Shown: in pieces, positions 22,680-34,610 of the stretch
Layout of the letters: every line of letters begins with the position of its first letter
Position numbering within the stretch: the first letter of the stretch is position 1
Source of the DNA: Asterochloris sp. CNOR1
Lineage: Eukaryota; Chlorophyta; Trebouxiophyceae; Trebouxiales; Trebouxiaceae
Length of the DNA: 64,000 nt
Reading direction: 5' to 3'
NCBI GenBank assembly: GCA_963969365.1
Contig: OZ017758.1
Location: forward strand, 558,001-622,000
Notes under the pieces: generated by a model
Told to the model about the DNA's origin: nothing
Databases searched by the model: none
Seen by the model: only the letters and a program-made list of their open reading frames with translations
Program-made: the position numbers and the translations under genes

Positions 22680-24268
22680 ACTCTCCCCTCAACTGGGTCA
22701 GCTAGGGTGTATTGCCTCAGCAGCAGGCTGTTGTCAACAGCTGAGGCTCCTGTGAGCAAGCAGGCAGACCTGGATGCTGAACCCCTACAATGGCTGACAC
22801 CAGCAGCGACGCTGAGCTCAAGCACTGCTGGTCTCATGCAGGCCCTGCCAAATGCCTGATGGCGCCATATCACATGCCATGTGCTGCTGCGCCACTTGCA
22901 ACTGCAGTTGCCTGCTGCAATGGTCTTGCAGAAACTCAATCGCTGCTGTCCGGTTGTGAGATCCAGTGGGCCCTAAAAGACAACTTAAGGGCTGTCGAGC
23001 ATGATCTCCATCTGTGCTAAGTCAGGCGCCAAAGCCCATCCTGTTGGCTGCAGGTGAGCATGCGCTTCAAGTTGGAGTGCACTGCTACAAAGGGCGGCTG
23101 AGCAGGTGGAGGGAGCCCTCGGGTGCCATGCCTGTAATGCGGCAAAGCGACCTGTGCAGCAAGCGCCGTGAGTCGCATCTTGCTCGGCTGCCTGGAAGAT
23201 GTACCTGACACGGGCCCAGGGCCCGCAATTAGTGGCCTGCAGCCTGGCTGGTGGAATTGCAAAGGCGGATTTTCCTGTCTCCAACCTGGTCTGCATCATG
23301 CAGAACACATTATGTGGAGTGCACAGCAAGGGGTGATGTTGTTGCAGAGGACTCGCCATGTCAGTGCTTCAGGGCGTCAAAGCGTGCATCAGGCTCGCAT
23401 GCCAGAGGGATGCAAGCCACTGCAGCACTGCATGGGCACTGCACTTCAGCCACGCCTTGCACGAAATCTTAGTGTTCAGCTGCTGCAGCTGCAAGGGTTG
23501 AGGGCAGCAGAGCCAGCACGAGGCGCAGATGCCTGGCGGGCCCTCTGGCTCTGGGGCTGTCGGCTGTTTCCAGCTCAACATCTGCAGCAGGTGACAAGAA
23601 CACCTTTATGTAAGCGGCAGAGTCCATAAATGCTGGTCCAGCACCCTAGACGGCCAACATTTTCCTCACTACATTGGCAGCAGGGTGGGGGCACACAGAC
23701 CAGCTACAGCAAGGGCAGGGCTTCTAGTCACCACAGGATATGAGGTAGAAGTGACTGGTGGCTGGCAGAGCGCTTCACGCACAGCTGGCTTCGCGAGCTT
23801 TGACCACCACAGACACAGCCCTGCCATTGATGGACGGGCATGCTTTGGCTTGCAAGACGTCACCAGCATTGCACCCTACCTCGTAGATGCAGCAAAGCAT
23901 CATCCCATGTTCGTCTATTCCCAGCTCATCATCCCAGTTCAAAAGCATAGTGGACCCAGAGCCTTACCTGTTGAAAGACAGAAGCATGCCTGAGGGCCTC
24001 AACAGGCCACTTAGGCTTCAGACTGTCGAAAAGGCTGCTTTGAGGACGAATCTGCGACCGAGATCTGCTGATCACAATGAGGTGCGTGTCCGTGTGTATT
24101 GATGAGCAACACAGCAGGAACGACACCTACACAGGCACAACATAGGCCACAAGCCTCAGAACAACACGTTATCCCATCGGATGCAATGGAAACCACAGCT
24201 GGCAGGGCGTTCTCCTCATCATAGGGAGTAGACTTCCCTTCCGTGGTCGTCATCGGCTGTTACTCAGT
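22679..24268. other. Unit 2 copy of the unresolved stretch
   Basis: Same sequence as 10601-12190; no firm gene. Confidence 0.3.
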
Positions 24269-24272
24269 TGCG

Positions 24273-24517
24273 GTGCAGCACGCAGCTGCCCATTACAACC
24301 TGCCAGACCTGCCAATACCTTCCACTGCACCTGCCAGGAGCTTCCATGAAACTCACTAGATGCTTCACATCACAACCTCTGTGGGTTTTAGAGTACATAA
24401 GGCGCTTTGTTCGCTTTGCTAGGAAACACACTCTTCGCACCTCATGCAGTCCTGAAACCCTTGTACATGGCCTCAGGGCAGAAGTCCACAGCAACCGTGG
24501 AACCTGTAGGTCACACA
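24273..24517 (+). repeat. Solo LTR a, unit 2
   Basis: Unit 2 copy of the LTR at 12195-12439, with the same TTGCG flanks. Confidence 0.65.
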
Positions 24518-24784
24518 TTGCGTAACCCTTCTGGTGAATAATATTTGCACGCAGAGTCCCAAAGTCCATGTTAAAAGGTTACTGGCCTGCATTTCAGCTG
24601 AAGCAGATGACTGAGATTCTTTGGCTGCAGACGTGGACAAGCAAGGCAGCACAGCCAGGAAGCAGGCAGCCACAGCGCAAGGGTATGCTGCAGGCCTGCA
24701 TGGGAGGCAGCTTTTGTCTGTGCATGGCTGTATCTAGGCTTTAAGTGCCCACTTGAAAGCTGCCGAGGAACGCAAGACACATCA

Positions 24785-25014
24785 TGCAGCACGCAGATGC
24801 CTACCAATAACCCAAGAAGGCTCTGACAGGTCTCTGTCAGAGCCTTGCACCTGCAAGAACTTCCATGAACTTCACATGATACCATCATATGCTAGATTTA
24901 CGGACACTATAGAATGTTTAGCACTCTGTGCAATTTAAACAGACTCCTGGCACCTCATGAAGTCTTGACACCCTTATGGCCTCAGGGCTCAAGGCAACCT
25001 GGGCCACACAACAG
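24785..25014 (+). repeat. Solo LTR b, unit 2
   Basis: Unit 2 copy of the LTR at 12707-12936. One base differs from unit 1 (G at 24878, A at 12800); unit 3 agrees with unit 2. Confidence 0.5.
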
Positions 25015-25029
25015 CATCAGTCTCACCAC

Positions 25030-25065
25030 CCCTTTCCTAAGGGTTTAAGGAAAGCTCACTGCAAA
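25030..25065. repeat. Half-palindrome, unit 2
   Basis: Only one arm plus loop is present: CCC followed by a 33-base arm ending in CTCACTGCAAA. Loop (CCC, not GGG) and arm (CTCACTGC, not CTCAGTGC) match the reverse complement of the left half of the unit 1 and 3 palindrome, not the right half. Confidence 0.85.
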
Positions 25066-25303
25066 TGTAGCACACAGCTACCTACTAGAACCTACCAGAC
25101 CTGCCAGACACTTCTACTGCACCTGCCAGAAGTTTCCACTGCACCTGCCAGAACCTTCCATGAGCTTACCTTTATAGATATTGATGATAATATGGTTTAT
25201 ATAGCACTCCGTTCACCTTGCTAGCAGACCTCTCGTACTTCACACACCTCACATCCCTGTACCTGGCCTCAGGGCCCAAGTCCATAGCAACCCCTGGGCC
25301 ACA
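25066..25303 (+). repeat. Solo LTR c, unit 2
   Basis: Copy of 13023-13260 with GCAAA on both sides. Confidence 0.8.
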
Positions 25304-27395
25304 GCAAATGTAGCTCCCAAGTGTCTTGTCAGCATAGCATTGATTATCATCTGCGATAGTCGTCCCTGTAGCATAGCACTGGAAGAGATTGTCACAGGCT
25401 TGACAGGAACTTGAATCCCTGAATCGATGTCTTGCCAAGATCAGGACCATCGTGGCTGGCACCGTCAAGATTTGCGTCGGAGGCCTAGTACACCAGGACA
25501 GCTTTACAGCAGCACAACTAGCGCAAGGGCTGCAAGAGAGACACTTCACGTGTGCCCATCAAGTTTGATGAGGGTAAGCAGCAGAGCAGTTTCAAACAGG
25601 CGCTGACGAGGCTAGCGATGGCAAGCTGATGCGTAAATTGCAGGCTGCTGGCACTGCTGGTGAATATATATGCGGTGGCTGTCAGCATCGCATCGAGAGC
25701 TCTGCAGCGAGATCAACCCCACCATAACGCTCCAGCTGCACAAACATTGGCAGTGTAGCAGCTTCCTGGGCCTGCCATGATGTAAATGCTCCCCAATGCA
25801 GTGAGTGCTGGAGGTCTTTGTTCACAAACGCAGCACGTCACTCACAGCAACTGCTGCCAATGCATGAGCAAGTGGCCATTGAACAAAACACCTGGCGGGC
25901 GTCCAGGAAGCAACTCAGCCATACACCAGTGATCGGTGGCCAGGTGGTGACAGGGCGGTAGCATCTGAGAAAAAGGGGGGTAGTGATATGCGCCAGGGTG
26001 AGCCGGCAGCTGGTCTCCTCAGCGTCTCCTGGAGCAGTCTTTTCGAAATTAGGTCAATCCAGCCTGTGCTGCCCGCAGACGCAAAATGACGTGCACACCA
26101 GGACCAAAAAGACTCTACAGCCAATTTAAGCCCTGCTGGACTCTCTTTGACTGTTAACGATTATTAAGAGGCATGCCGCCCAAACACAACCGCCAGTGCA
26201 AACAATGGGGATGGTGCAGCTGCAAGTGCAAGCCAAAATGTGGCAGCCGCCCCGCTATCAGGCGTGTACGACTATTGCTGTACGTCTTTTGCTGGCATAG
26301 TCTGCTGGGCAATGCAGCTTTGAGAGAGGTGGTGCACATGCTGAGCAGCAGCACAAGGGGGCCGCAGGGCCCAGGAGGCAGCATGAAACTGCAGAGCTGC
26401 AGCAGGAATGTCCGCACACTGTGGTAGCAACATTGAACAGGGCGGCCTGCGCACTGTGCTTCAGAGTAGTGGTCCAGGAGTGTTACTGCCACAAGTGCTC
26501 AGCGGAAGCAAGGCGCAGCAGAGGTCCGGACACCGGAAAAGAGGGGTTCACAGTGAGGGAGCAGGCATGGTCACAGGGAGTGCTCTCCGTGTTTCTTCTT
26601 GCTACTCATCCTCAGCACTCTGCAAAGGACCCCGGGACTGGGGTACCCGGCCACAGCCTCTGGCATCACTGTCAACACATAACAGCAGACGCGGCCAAAG
26701 CTGTCACGGCAAGGTCCAATGGTCCAGTCTTGTTCAGCCTCCTCACGGCTGCCTCAGCAGCAAAAGCAGGCCCCTTGCTGTTTTGCTGCTTCTGCTCCTG
26801 CTCCTGCACTTGGCTGCCTCCGCAACGCAGCTGCCTGCATTGATGTTCTTGCTGCTGGCCGATTCATTGTTGGATCAGCCACTGTTTGGCTCAAATTGTT
26901 TTTGACTGCCAGCACAGCAGGGCTCATGGTATGATCTCAAAGCCGGGCCATGCAGGCGGCTTATTCGAGCATCCCTCTCTCTTACGACAACATGCTTCAG
27001 CCTGCAGGTGTGCAAAAGTGGCCAGTATGGTCAGCCCTCTGCCAGCACTGTGAGGTGCTTGACCAAGTCCTTGTGGACAATGTTTTCATGAGGCATGCTG
27101 TGCACAGTACCTAGACCATCTAGAGAGTCCCTTGCAAAAGGGTACACTTGGCAGCTTCCCTTCAAGGGGCCTCACATGGCAGCTGACTCAACCTGAAGAT
27201 GTGAAGGCCAGATACCTCTTCTGCGTGTTAAGGTGAGGTCTATCTGTGAATGTGCTGCAACTCTCGCAGTTGGGACGCACTGTGTGTTGCCTGCGCAACG
27301 ATTTCAAGCATTCGGGTGCTCCGGTCGCAGGTGGTCAAGCACCACTCTTTAGGACCAGCAACTGTTTACCCACCAAGTGAGCCAGTCATGGCAGG

Positions 27396-27643
27396 TGGAG
27401 GACGCAACTGCCTAACAAAACCTACCAGGCCTGCCAGAAGCTCCCCCTGCCACGCACCAGAACATTTCATGAGCCTTACTAGATGCTGCAAATCGTAATT
27501 CCTTATGTTTTCCAAGGCATCAGGACCTTTGTTTTGTTCACTAAAACACTTGTTCAACAACGTTAACACACACTTCTTTTATCTCCTGAAGTCCTGACAT
27601 CCTTGTACCTGGCCTTAGGGCCCAAGTCTACAGCTCCTTCTGC
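27396..27643 (+). repeat. Solo LTR d, unit 2
   Basis: Copy of 15353-15600; edges approximate. Confidence 0.45.
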
Positions 27644-27932
27644 GGCCATTTAAGTCTGCTCAACACCAGCCAGCTGCAACTGATGCTAAAGCAACACAGG
27701 AGCAGGACATCAGCTGCTTGCCAGAATACAGCATGCTGAGAGCACGTTTAAGGCGCCCAGCTCACAACCCAAACAGCTGTGCTCGGCATGTAGCAACCCT
27801 GCAGAATCCTGCACAGGTGGGTGCAACGCACCTGGGCAACCCCCAGCTGTTTCCTCAGGCCTGGCGCCCGGCTGCGCTTCAGCCAGCTGTACCTCCTGCC
27901 CTGCAGCACAGTATGTCACAGGAGCTTGAGTA

Positions 27933-28697
27933 TCATCTGAGAGCAGCACAGAAGGCTGTTGCTGACACTGCTGAGTCCCCAACCGTCAGGTGGTGGAACA
28001 ACCAGAGCAGCTGGTCGGCAAAGATGGTCTGCGGCTGCAAGAGCGTGGCCGGGACGCATGCCACAGCCTCTGGCATCACGCTCCAGACACCACAGCACAT
28101 GCAGCTGAAGCTGCGCAGCTGGACCTCGCCGTCTGCAGCGAGGCCCACATAGCGCACTGCCTTGTCCTGACTCGCCAGTGTTGCAGCAGCAGGAGCAGGC
28201 CCTGTGCTGCTCTGCTGCTGCTGCCGCTGTTCTTGCTCCTGGCTAAAATATCGCCGGATGGGACAGCAGGCATCTGTCTGGACGACACTGTCTATGTCTG
28301 CCTGCACAGACGCCAGCACGGCCAGCTTTGCAGCCTCCCTGATGGCATCATGCCGCTGTGCTGATGCCAGCCGCTGGCTCTCGCCGTGGCAGAGTGCGGC
28401 GCCAGTTGGCATCCGCTTTCTCGTTGCGCTCCAGTTGGGTATCCTGCTGAGCATCAGGGGGGTACTCATAAGCGTCGTAACCGCTTGACTGGTCAATCTG
28501 GGCAGCTCTGCGCCTGGCAGGCCTTTTACCCCATAGGCGTTGCCCACATGCACGGTCTGCCTTGTGGTGGCCTGGATGGCGCGTGCCTGCTGCAATGCAG
28601 CTGGGCTCAGTCGCACGGGAGACAGCGGCTGCTGTGCAACAGGCTCCTCAGCGCTGGCGGCAGACTGCCCTGATAAAGTCTGCCAGGTCCACATCAT
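27933..28697 (-). pseudogene. KDZ-transposase-like fragment, unit 2
   Basis: Identical in translation to the frame at 15890-16654. Confidence 0.4.
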
Positions 28698-28988
28698 TCA
28701 TTTCCTCTTCTGATGCTGCATGGAGAGGCCAGTAACTCAGCAGTCGGTTTGAGGAAAACACATGACCGTAATGTGATGGCCGTTGAGCTTGAACACAACA
28801 TGGCCGATCATTTCTGCTGCCTGCTCACCTGCCCTGAGCTTCTTTCTGCCCGGCATGATGCTCAGCTGTGCGGGAGCCACGCAGGGTTCACGGGAAAAAG
28901 TCAAACATCGGGTTGAGTTTCGTAAGGTCATGTCCTGGCTGCATGCAGGCAACTCGTCAGAGCAGCCTTCTGATTGTGTGATAGCAGG

Positions 28989-29690
28989 ACAGGCTTCAGC
29001 CTGCACCTGAGCATCACTTGTCAATTATATCCAGTCTTCCGCCTGTAATGTCAGGTGCTTGACCGAGGCCTTGCCGGCATTGTCTTCACAGGGCAAGCTG
29101 TACATAGCTTCAGGATCATCCTGAGAGGCAGCCCCTACAAGGGATTGGGAGATGGCTGCACTTGTAATCTCGAACATCAGGGGCCCCCACTGATGTTTCC
29201 TCAGTGAAGGTTCCTGAGGCCCCCCTGTGACTTAGCTGACCCCTGGGCCACGGCAGGGCTCCTGCCTTGGTGCAGGTCTGCAATGCTGCAAGTGATAACG
29301 GTCAACTCTGGCGGTGTAAGATTGCCAGGGAAGAGCAAGATAATCTCAGTCCTGTTTTGGCCAACATCACAGACTCCAGCCCTGCCCTTGTACTCCATGG
29401 GAGTTCTGACTGTTTCGCCTCTCAACCTTCTAGCAAAATGCGTTGCAGCAAAGTCACAGGAAACTATCATGATCCCCACGTGATGTTCACAAAGGGGTCG
29501 TGAGGTTCAATTCTTCAGTGCAGCCATCTCCGAATCCCTTGTGGGAGCTGAGTCTCAGGAAGGTCCGGAAGCTTTGTAGAGCTTGTTCCTTGAAGGAACT
29601 CCCGCCAAGGCCTCGGTCAGGCAGAGGACATTGTTGGCAGAAGGCTGGACACAATGCATGAAGTATGCACAGGTGCAGGCTGAAGCCTGT
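28989..29690. mobile_element. Foldback/TIR DNA element, unit 2
   Basis: Copy of 16946-17647 with the same long inverted ends. Confidence 0.62.
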
Positions 29691-29935
29691 AATGCTGCAG
29701 CACACTGCTGCCTTCTAGACCCTACCAGACCCTATCAGAAGCTTCCACTGCACCTGCTAGAACCTTCCTTGATTTTCCTTTCCTTATATTATAATAATAT
29801 GAGGGTATATATAGCACACTGGTACTTCACCAACATTCCTTGACACCTTTGAACAGCGTCTCAGAGCCCACCGTCCACCGTACGTTGTAAGCGAGGCCAC
29901 AACTTGGTTTCGGAGGTTCTGTTCGACCATTCCCC

Positions 29936-30784
29936 ATGGACCCAGCAGCCATGCAAGCCAAGATCGGGGAGCTCGAGGCTTCCCTGGCAACAGTCACCGG
30001 TGCCCTGCAGCAGCTCAGCACACAGCAGGCTGCCCACTCAGCACCCAAGCAACCCAAGCCACCTCAGCCAGAGAAGTATGAGGGAGACCGCCGCAGTGGT
30101 GCAGCATCCGACTGGCTGCACCAGATGACACTCTACCTCACCATCCTGGGCATCCTGGACACCGCCCACGCCATCCCCCACGCAGTGTCCTTCCTCATCG
30201 GAGCTGCCAGAACCTGGTGGCGTGCTCAGGAAGCTTCTGGAAGCCCACCAACCACCTGGGCAGCCTTCAAGGCCTCCTTCCTTGAGGCCTTCCAGACCAT
30301 CGATGCTGAGCGCATGGCCAGGGACCGCATGGAGAACCTCAAGCAACGCACCTCTGTCACAGACTACGCCAACCAGTTCTCAGGTCTGCTCCTGGAAGTT
30401 CCAGAGATGCACCCTGCGGACGCCGTCTACCGCTTTGTGAGGGGGCTGAAGCCCCAGATCCGCCTCCACGTGGAGCTCCAGCGCCCAACCACTGTCAACG
30501 ACGCCATCCGCTTGGCACAAGCTGCTGACTCAGCACTGTACATCACGCGGCCCACCTACCCTGTCAACCGGCCGACACCTTCACCTACCTACATGGGGCC
30601 ACAGCCCATGCAACTTGGCGCTCTGACCCGCCCACCCAAGCTCTCACCAGCAGAGCGTGAGCGCCTGTACAGAGAGGGCAGGTGCTTCCGCTGCCGCCAG
30701 CCTGGACATCTTGCTGAGGAGTGCACCTACTTCAACACCACGCGCCCCACATCATCCTCATCACATGAGCAACCAAAAAACTAG
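29936..30784 (+). CDS. gag: gag-like protein of retroelement copy 2
   Basis: 282 residues, same translation as copy 1, with the Retrotrans_gag domain and one CCHC knuckle. Confidence 0.88.
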   Translation: MDPAAMQAKIGELEASLATVTGALQQLSTQQAAHSAPKQPKPPQPEKYEGDRRSGAASDWLHQMTLYLTILGILDTAHAIPHAVSFLIGAARTWWRAQEASGSPPTTWAAFKASFLEAFQTIDAERMARDRMENLKQRTSVTDYANQFSGLLLEVPEMHPADAVYRFVRGLKPQIRLHVELQRPTTVNDAIRLAQAADSALYITRPTYPVNRPTPSPTYMGPQPMQLGALTRPPKLSPAERERLYREGRCFRCRQPGHLAEECTYFNTTRPTSSSSHEQPKN

Positions 30785-30861
30785 CTGGCCAGCCTGGTCA
30801 CACAGGCTTTGGGCACAGAGCTGCGCCGGCACACATCCAAAGCCACATCGGAGTCGCCACC

Positions 30862-33163
30862 ATGACAACACCACCATGCCACCCAGACCTGCTCATCCTT
30901 CAAGGCACCTGCGCCGGACACCCTGCCAACATCCTGGTGGACTCAGGTGCCTCCATGGACTTCATCAACCACCGCTACATGGCCAAGCACAGACTACCCA
31001 AGACCAAGGAAGACCCCCATGGGCGTGTCACGCTTGCAGACGGCAGCGTGCGCCCATGCACCCAGATTAGCGACAACACCGTCACCCTCAGTGGCTACCA
31101 GACCTCGTGCCACCTCCACGTCACAGACCTCGGCCCCCGTGATCTCATCCTGGGACAGCCATGGCTCCAGAGCAACAACCCTGACATCGACTGGGCACAG
31201 CGCACCTTGCGGCCAAGAATCCAAGGACCTGAACGCCCAACACAGATCATAGTGGCCCCCAGCAGTGAGGCACCAAGGACAACTTCTTCCAAGGACATCC
31301 CAGTCATCTCCTCGTTGCAAGCCTCCAGAGCACTCAGACACGGCGCCAGCGGCTATCTTGCCCTGGTGCGCACCGCAGAGACAACCACCGCAGAGACAAC
31401 CACCGCAGAGACAACCACAGTGACCCCGGCACCACAGACTTCACACGCCCAGCTACAGGAGGTGCTGAACCGGCACCAAGGCGTCTTCCAGCCTCTTCCC
31501 AGTAAACTACCACCAAGGAGGGACGTTGACCACCACATCGACCTGGAACCTGGCGGCGCCCAACCATATCAGGGCATCTACCGCATGTCCCCTCTGGAGC
31601 TTGGAGAGCTGCGCAAGCAGCTGGACGACTTGCTGGAGAAGGGCTTCATCAAGCCCAGCAAGTCCCCCTTTGGAGCACCCATCCTCTTCGTGCACAAGAA
31701 GGACGGCCGCCTGCGGATGTGCATCGACTACAGAGCGCTCAACAAAATCACTGTGAAGAACCGCTACCCCATTCCACGCATTGATGACCTCCTGGACCAA
31801 CTCAAAGGCGCCAAGGTGTTCTCCAAGCTGGACCTGGCCAGTGGCTACTGGCAAGTCCGCTTCGCTGAGGGCGACACGCACAAGACGGCCTTCCGCTCAC
31901 GCTATGGTCACTTTGAGTTCCTGGTGCTGCCCTTTGGGCTCACCAACGCGCCAAGCACGTTCATGACCCTCATGAACCAAGTGCTCAGGCCCTTCCTGGA
32001 CAAATTCGTCGTGGTCTACCTTGACGACATCCTCATCTACTTCAAGTCCCCTGAGGAGCACGCGCAGCATGTGGAGGCTGTGCTCAGTGCCTTGGAGCGG
32101 CACCACCTCTACGCCAAGGCCTCCAAGTGCCAGTTCGGCATGGCTGAGCTGGACTTCCTTGGCCACACCATCAGCGGGGCAGGCATCAAGGTGGACGCAA
32201 GGAAGGTGAAGGCCATTCTTGATTGGCCTGACCCCTCAGACGCCCACCAACTCCGGTGCTTTCTGGGCCTCGCGGGCTTCTACCGGCGCTTTGTCAACAG
32301 GTTCTCCCACATAGCAGCGCCACTGACCAACATCACCGGCGCCAAGGCAACTTGGCGATGGAGCGAGGTGGAGGCCAAGGCCTTTGCTGAGCTCAAGCAT
32401 GCTCTGACAACCACACCAGTCCTGGCCACACCTGACTTCGCCTACCCCTTCGAGCTCTACACAGACGCCTCCCAGTTTGCCATCGGGGCCACGCTGCTTC
32501 AGGACCAAGGCAATGGACTTCAGCCCATCGCCTACGAGTCTCGCAAGCTCAACTCCGCCGAGCGCAACTACCCCATACATGAGCTGGAGCTACTGGCGGT
32601 GATCCATGCTCTTCGCACATGGCGCTGCTACCTGGAAGGATCCAAGTTCCGCGTCAACTCAGACCACCTCAACCTCAAATACCTCACCACTCAGCGCAAC
32701 CTGTCCCGGCGACAAGCTCGCTGGCTGGAGACACTCCAGCAGTTTGACCTGGACATCCACTACAAGGCGGGCAGTGACAACCTCGCAGACCCCCTCTCCC
32801 GCCGCCCAGACCTCCATGCCATCACTGGCACCTTCCAACACAACCTTATGGAGCGCATCAAGTCGGCCTACGAAGGCGACACCTACCTGGAGGAGAGTGG
32901 AAGGCAAGTGCTTGAGGAGTTGGACGGCGTCTGGCGCAAGGAGGGTGCAGTCTACGTGCCAGCTGGTGCTAACCTTCGCCAAGACATTCTCCGCGAGTAC
33001 CACGACACCCCCTTCTCTGGACAGCTGGGCATGGACAAGCTGCTTCGAGGAGTCTCCAAGGACTTCTGGTGGCCACACCAGCGCGATGATGTGGCTGACT
33101 ATGTCAGGACCTGTGACTCCTGCCAACGCAACAAGCCCCTCAACCGCGCACCCGCCGGCCTTC
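30862..33163 (+). pseudogene. pol: pol of retroelement copy 2 (truncated)
   Basis: Protease, reverse transcriptase, RNase H and the start of integrase as in copy 1. Ends at the unit junction; the frame then continues in antisense host sequence to 33600. Confidence 0.9.
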
Positions 33164-34086
33164 AGTGGGCGAAGTGCAGCTTCCTGAAGCGCAGCAACCA
33201 CATAGGGACCTGGGCACCTGCTTCTCCAGACCCAGATGGTCCCCAACAGTATGCTCGTGAGTGCTGCCAGCAGGGCTATCTGCAATGGCAAGGACTGCTG
33301 ACCAAGCACGATGCTTTGTTGTGGGCCTGCTGTGGGCTCCACAGGGCAGCTCTGCAGCTCCAAACCCGCAGTCATCAAGCTCACCTGGAGGAGCTGCGCC
33401 AGCGTGTCCCGCACGTCTTGGTGAGGGTCCGAGGCGTAGTGCCTGGCAGGGAGGTTGAAGCACTTGAGGGAGTCGCTGCCCTGGGGGTGCTGCAGGATCA
33501 GCGGGCACTCCCGTATGGCTGCAGCCCCCTTCGCTGCAAGGATAGGCTGAGAGTCAGCTGGATGCTGGTACTGCATGATTGTCGGCTGGGCAACATGTGA
33601 GTTGCTAGAGGTCGGGCAAGAGGGCGCTTGCAAAACTGATGGGAGTATGTTATGTGAAAAGGGCCCACCTGTAGCAAAGCTGGGTGAGGCGTGACCTGGT
33701 GTGGCCTTCCTGCTGCTCACAACAGAGGCCTTGTCGCCACGGGCTGCCTTCACTCCATTCCACTTGCTGCTGGCCCTGCGTGCATCATTATTGTGCAGCT
33801 GCAGCTGAGGCTCTGCAGCAGCGCCTGCAGTGGGCTTCGCAACCGGCTCGTGCTGCCCACCACTGCGTGCTCCAGCACGGGAACTGTCAGACTCAGCGTC
33901 ACTTTGGGTGACAGACTCTGTGTTGGGCTGTTGTGAGGCTGCCTGTGGCTTGCTGCTGCTCACTGCAATAGGGTCAGCTGCTGCTGCCGATGGGATTCTG
34001 GTGGGTACAGTGCCTGGCAATCCTTTCAAGTGTTTCTGGAGCTGCGAGGCAGCAGGAGAGTGCTCAAGGCCAAGAGCCTGCTCCAC
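32659..34086 (-). other. Chimeric frame: J-gene 5' part fused to antisense pol (units 2/3 join)
   Basis: Same 475-codon frame as at 20616-22043, across the junction 33163/33164. Confidence 0.5.
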
Positions 34087-34303
34087 TTCAAAAAGAGTGC
34101 TGCTAAGTGCATCGAAGGGAGCCTGCAGGGTGTGCCACAGAGAGAGTCAACAGCCATGCAGAACGTATGCTATGCAGCTCGATGAGAAAATGCTGTGTTG
34201 GGTGGCAGGTTGAAACGTCCAACATCACCTGCAGCTCCTCCACCATCACCACCCATGAGCTCTTGATGACCAGGCCAAGTCCTCCCAATTGCTGGTCAAT
34301 AAA
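33164..34303 (-). pseudogene. Truncated 5' copy of the J-domain gene, unit 3
   Basis: Copy of 6413-7552, cut at the unit edge so that the SIM and J-domain exons are absent. Unlike unit 2, the 2.63 kb putative intron upstream is kept, with candidate upstream exons at about 34391-34601 and 37236-37352. Confidence 0.65.
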
Positions 34304-34610
34304 CCCGAAAATTTGACCACATGAACCTGCTCTGTGGTTTAGTGCAGCAGCAGCTAAACTCGTGAGCCACTGGGTGAACGGCTGACCCTGCTGTTAGAAC
34401 TGGCATCGGAGAAAAAAGCAGATCGGAACACAAACTCCTGTGACTTGGCAGCCAGGGGTTCTCCAAGGCAAGGGGGCAGGACGATCCATCGCTTGGCTTG
34501 TATGTGTTCAGCTTCTGAAGGGCAGTGGGTGCAAGAACTGTCAATTCGCTGGTGCGGGCAGCACACTGAGGCCTTTGGAGGCGATTTTTCTGAGGCGGTC
34601 TTTGCAACAT

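Larger units (their letters stand above)
21121..33163. repeat. Tandem unit 2 of the triplication (12,043 bp)
   Basis: Collinear with unit 1 except for two indels: the bases matching 7845-10474 are absent (join near 22552), and the palindrome near 25030 is 35 bp shorter. 2630 + 35 accounts exactly for the length difference of 2665. Both ends carry the same junction sequence as the other joins. Confidence 0.95.
29696..33163 (+). mobile_element. Ty3/gypsy retroelement, copy 2 (incomplete)
   Basis: Tandem copy of 17653-21120: LTR 29696-29901, gag 29936-30784, pol from 30862. It ends at the second unit junction; broken in the same way as copy 1. Same age class as copy 1, since it arose by tandem duplication and not by new insertion. 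Confidence 0.92.
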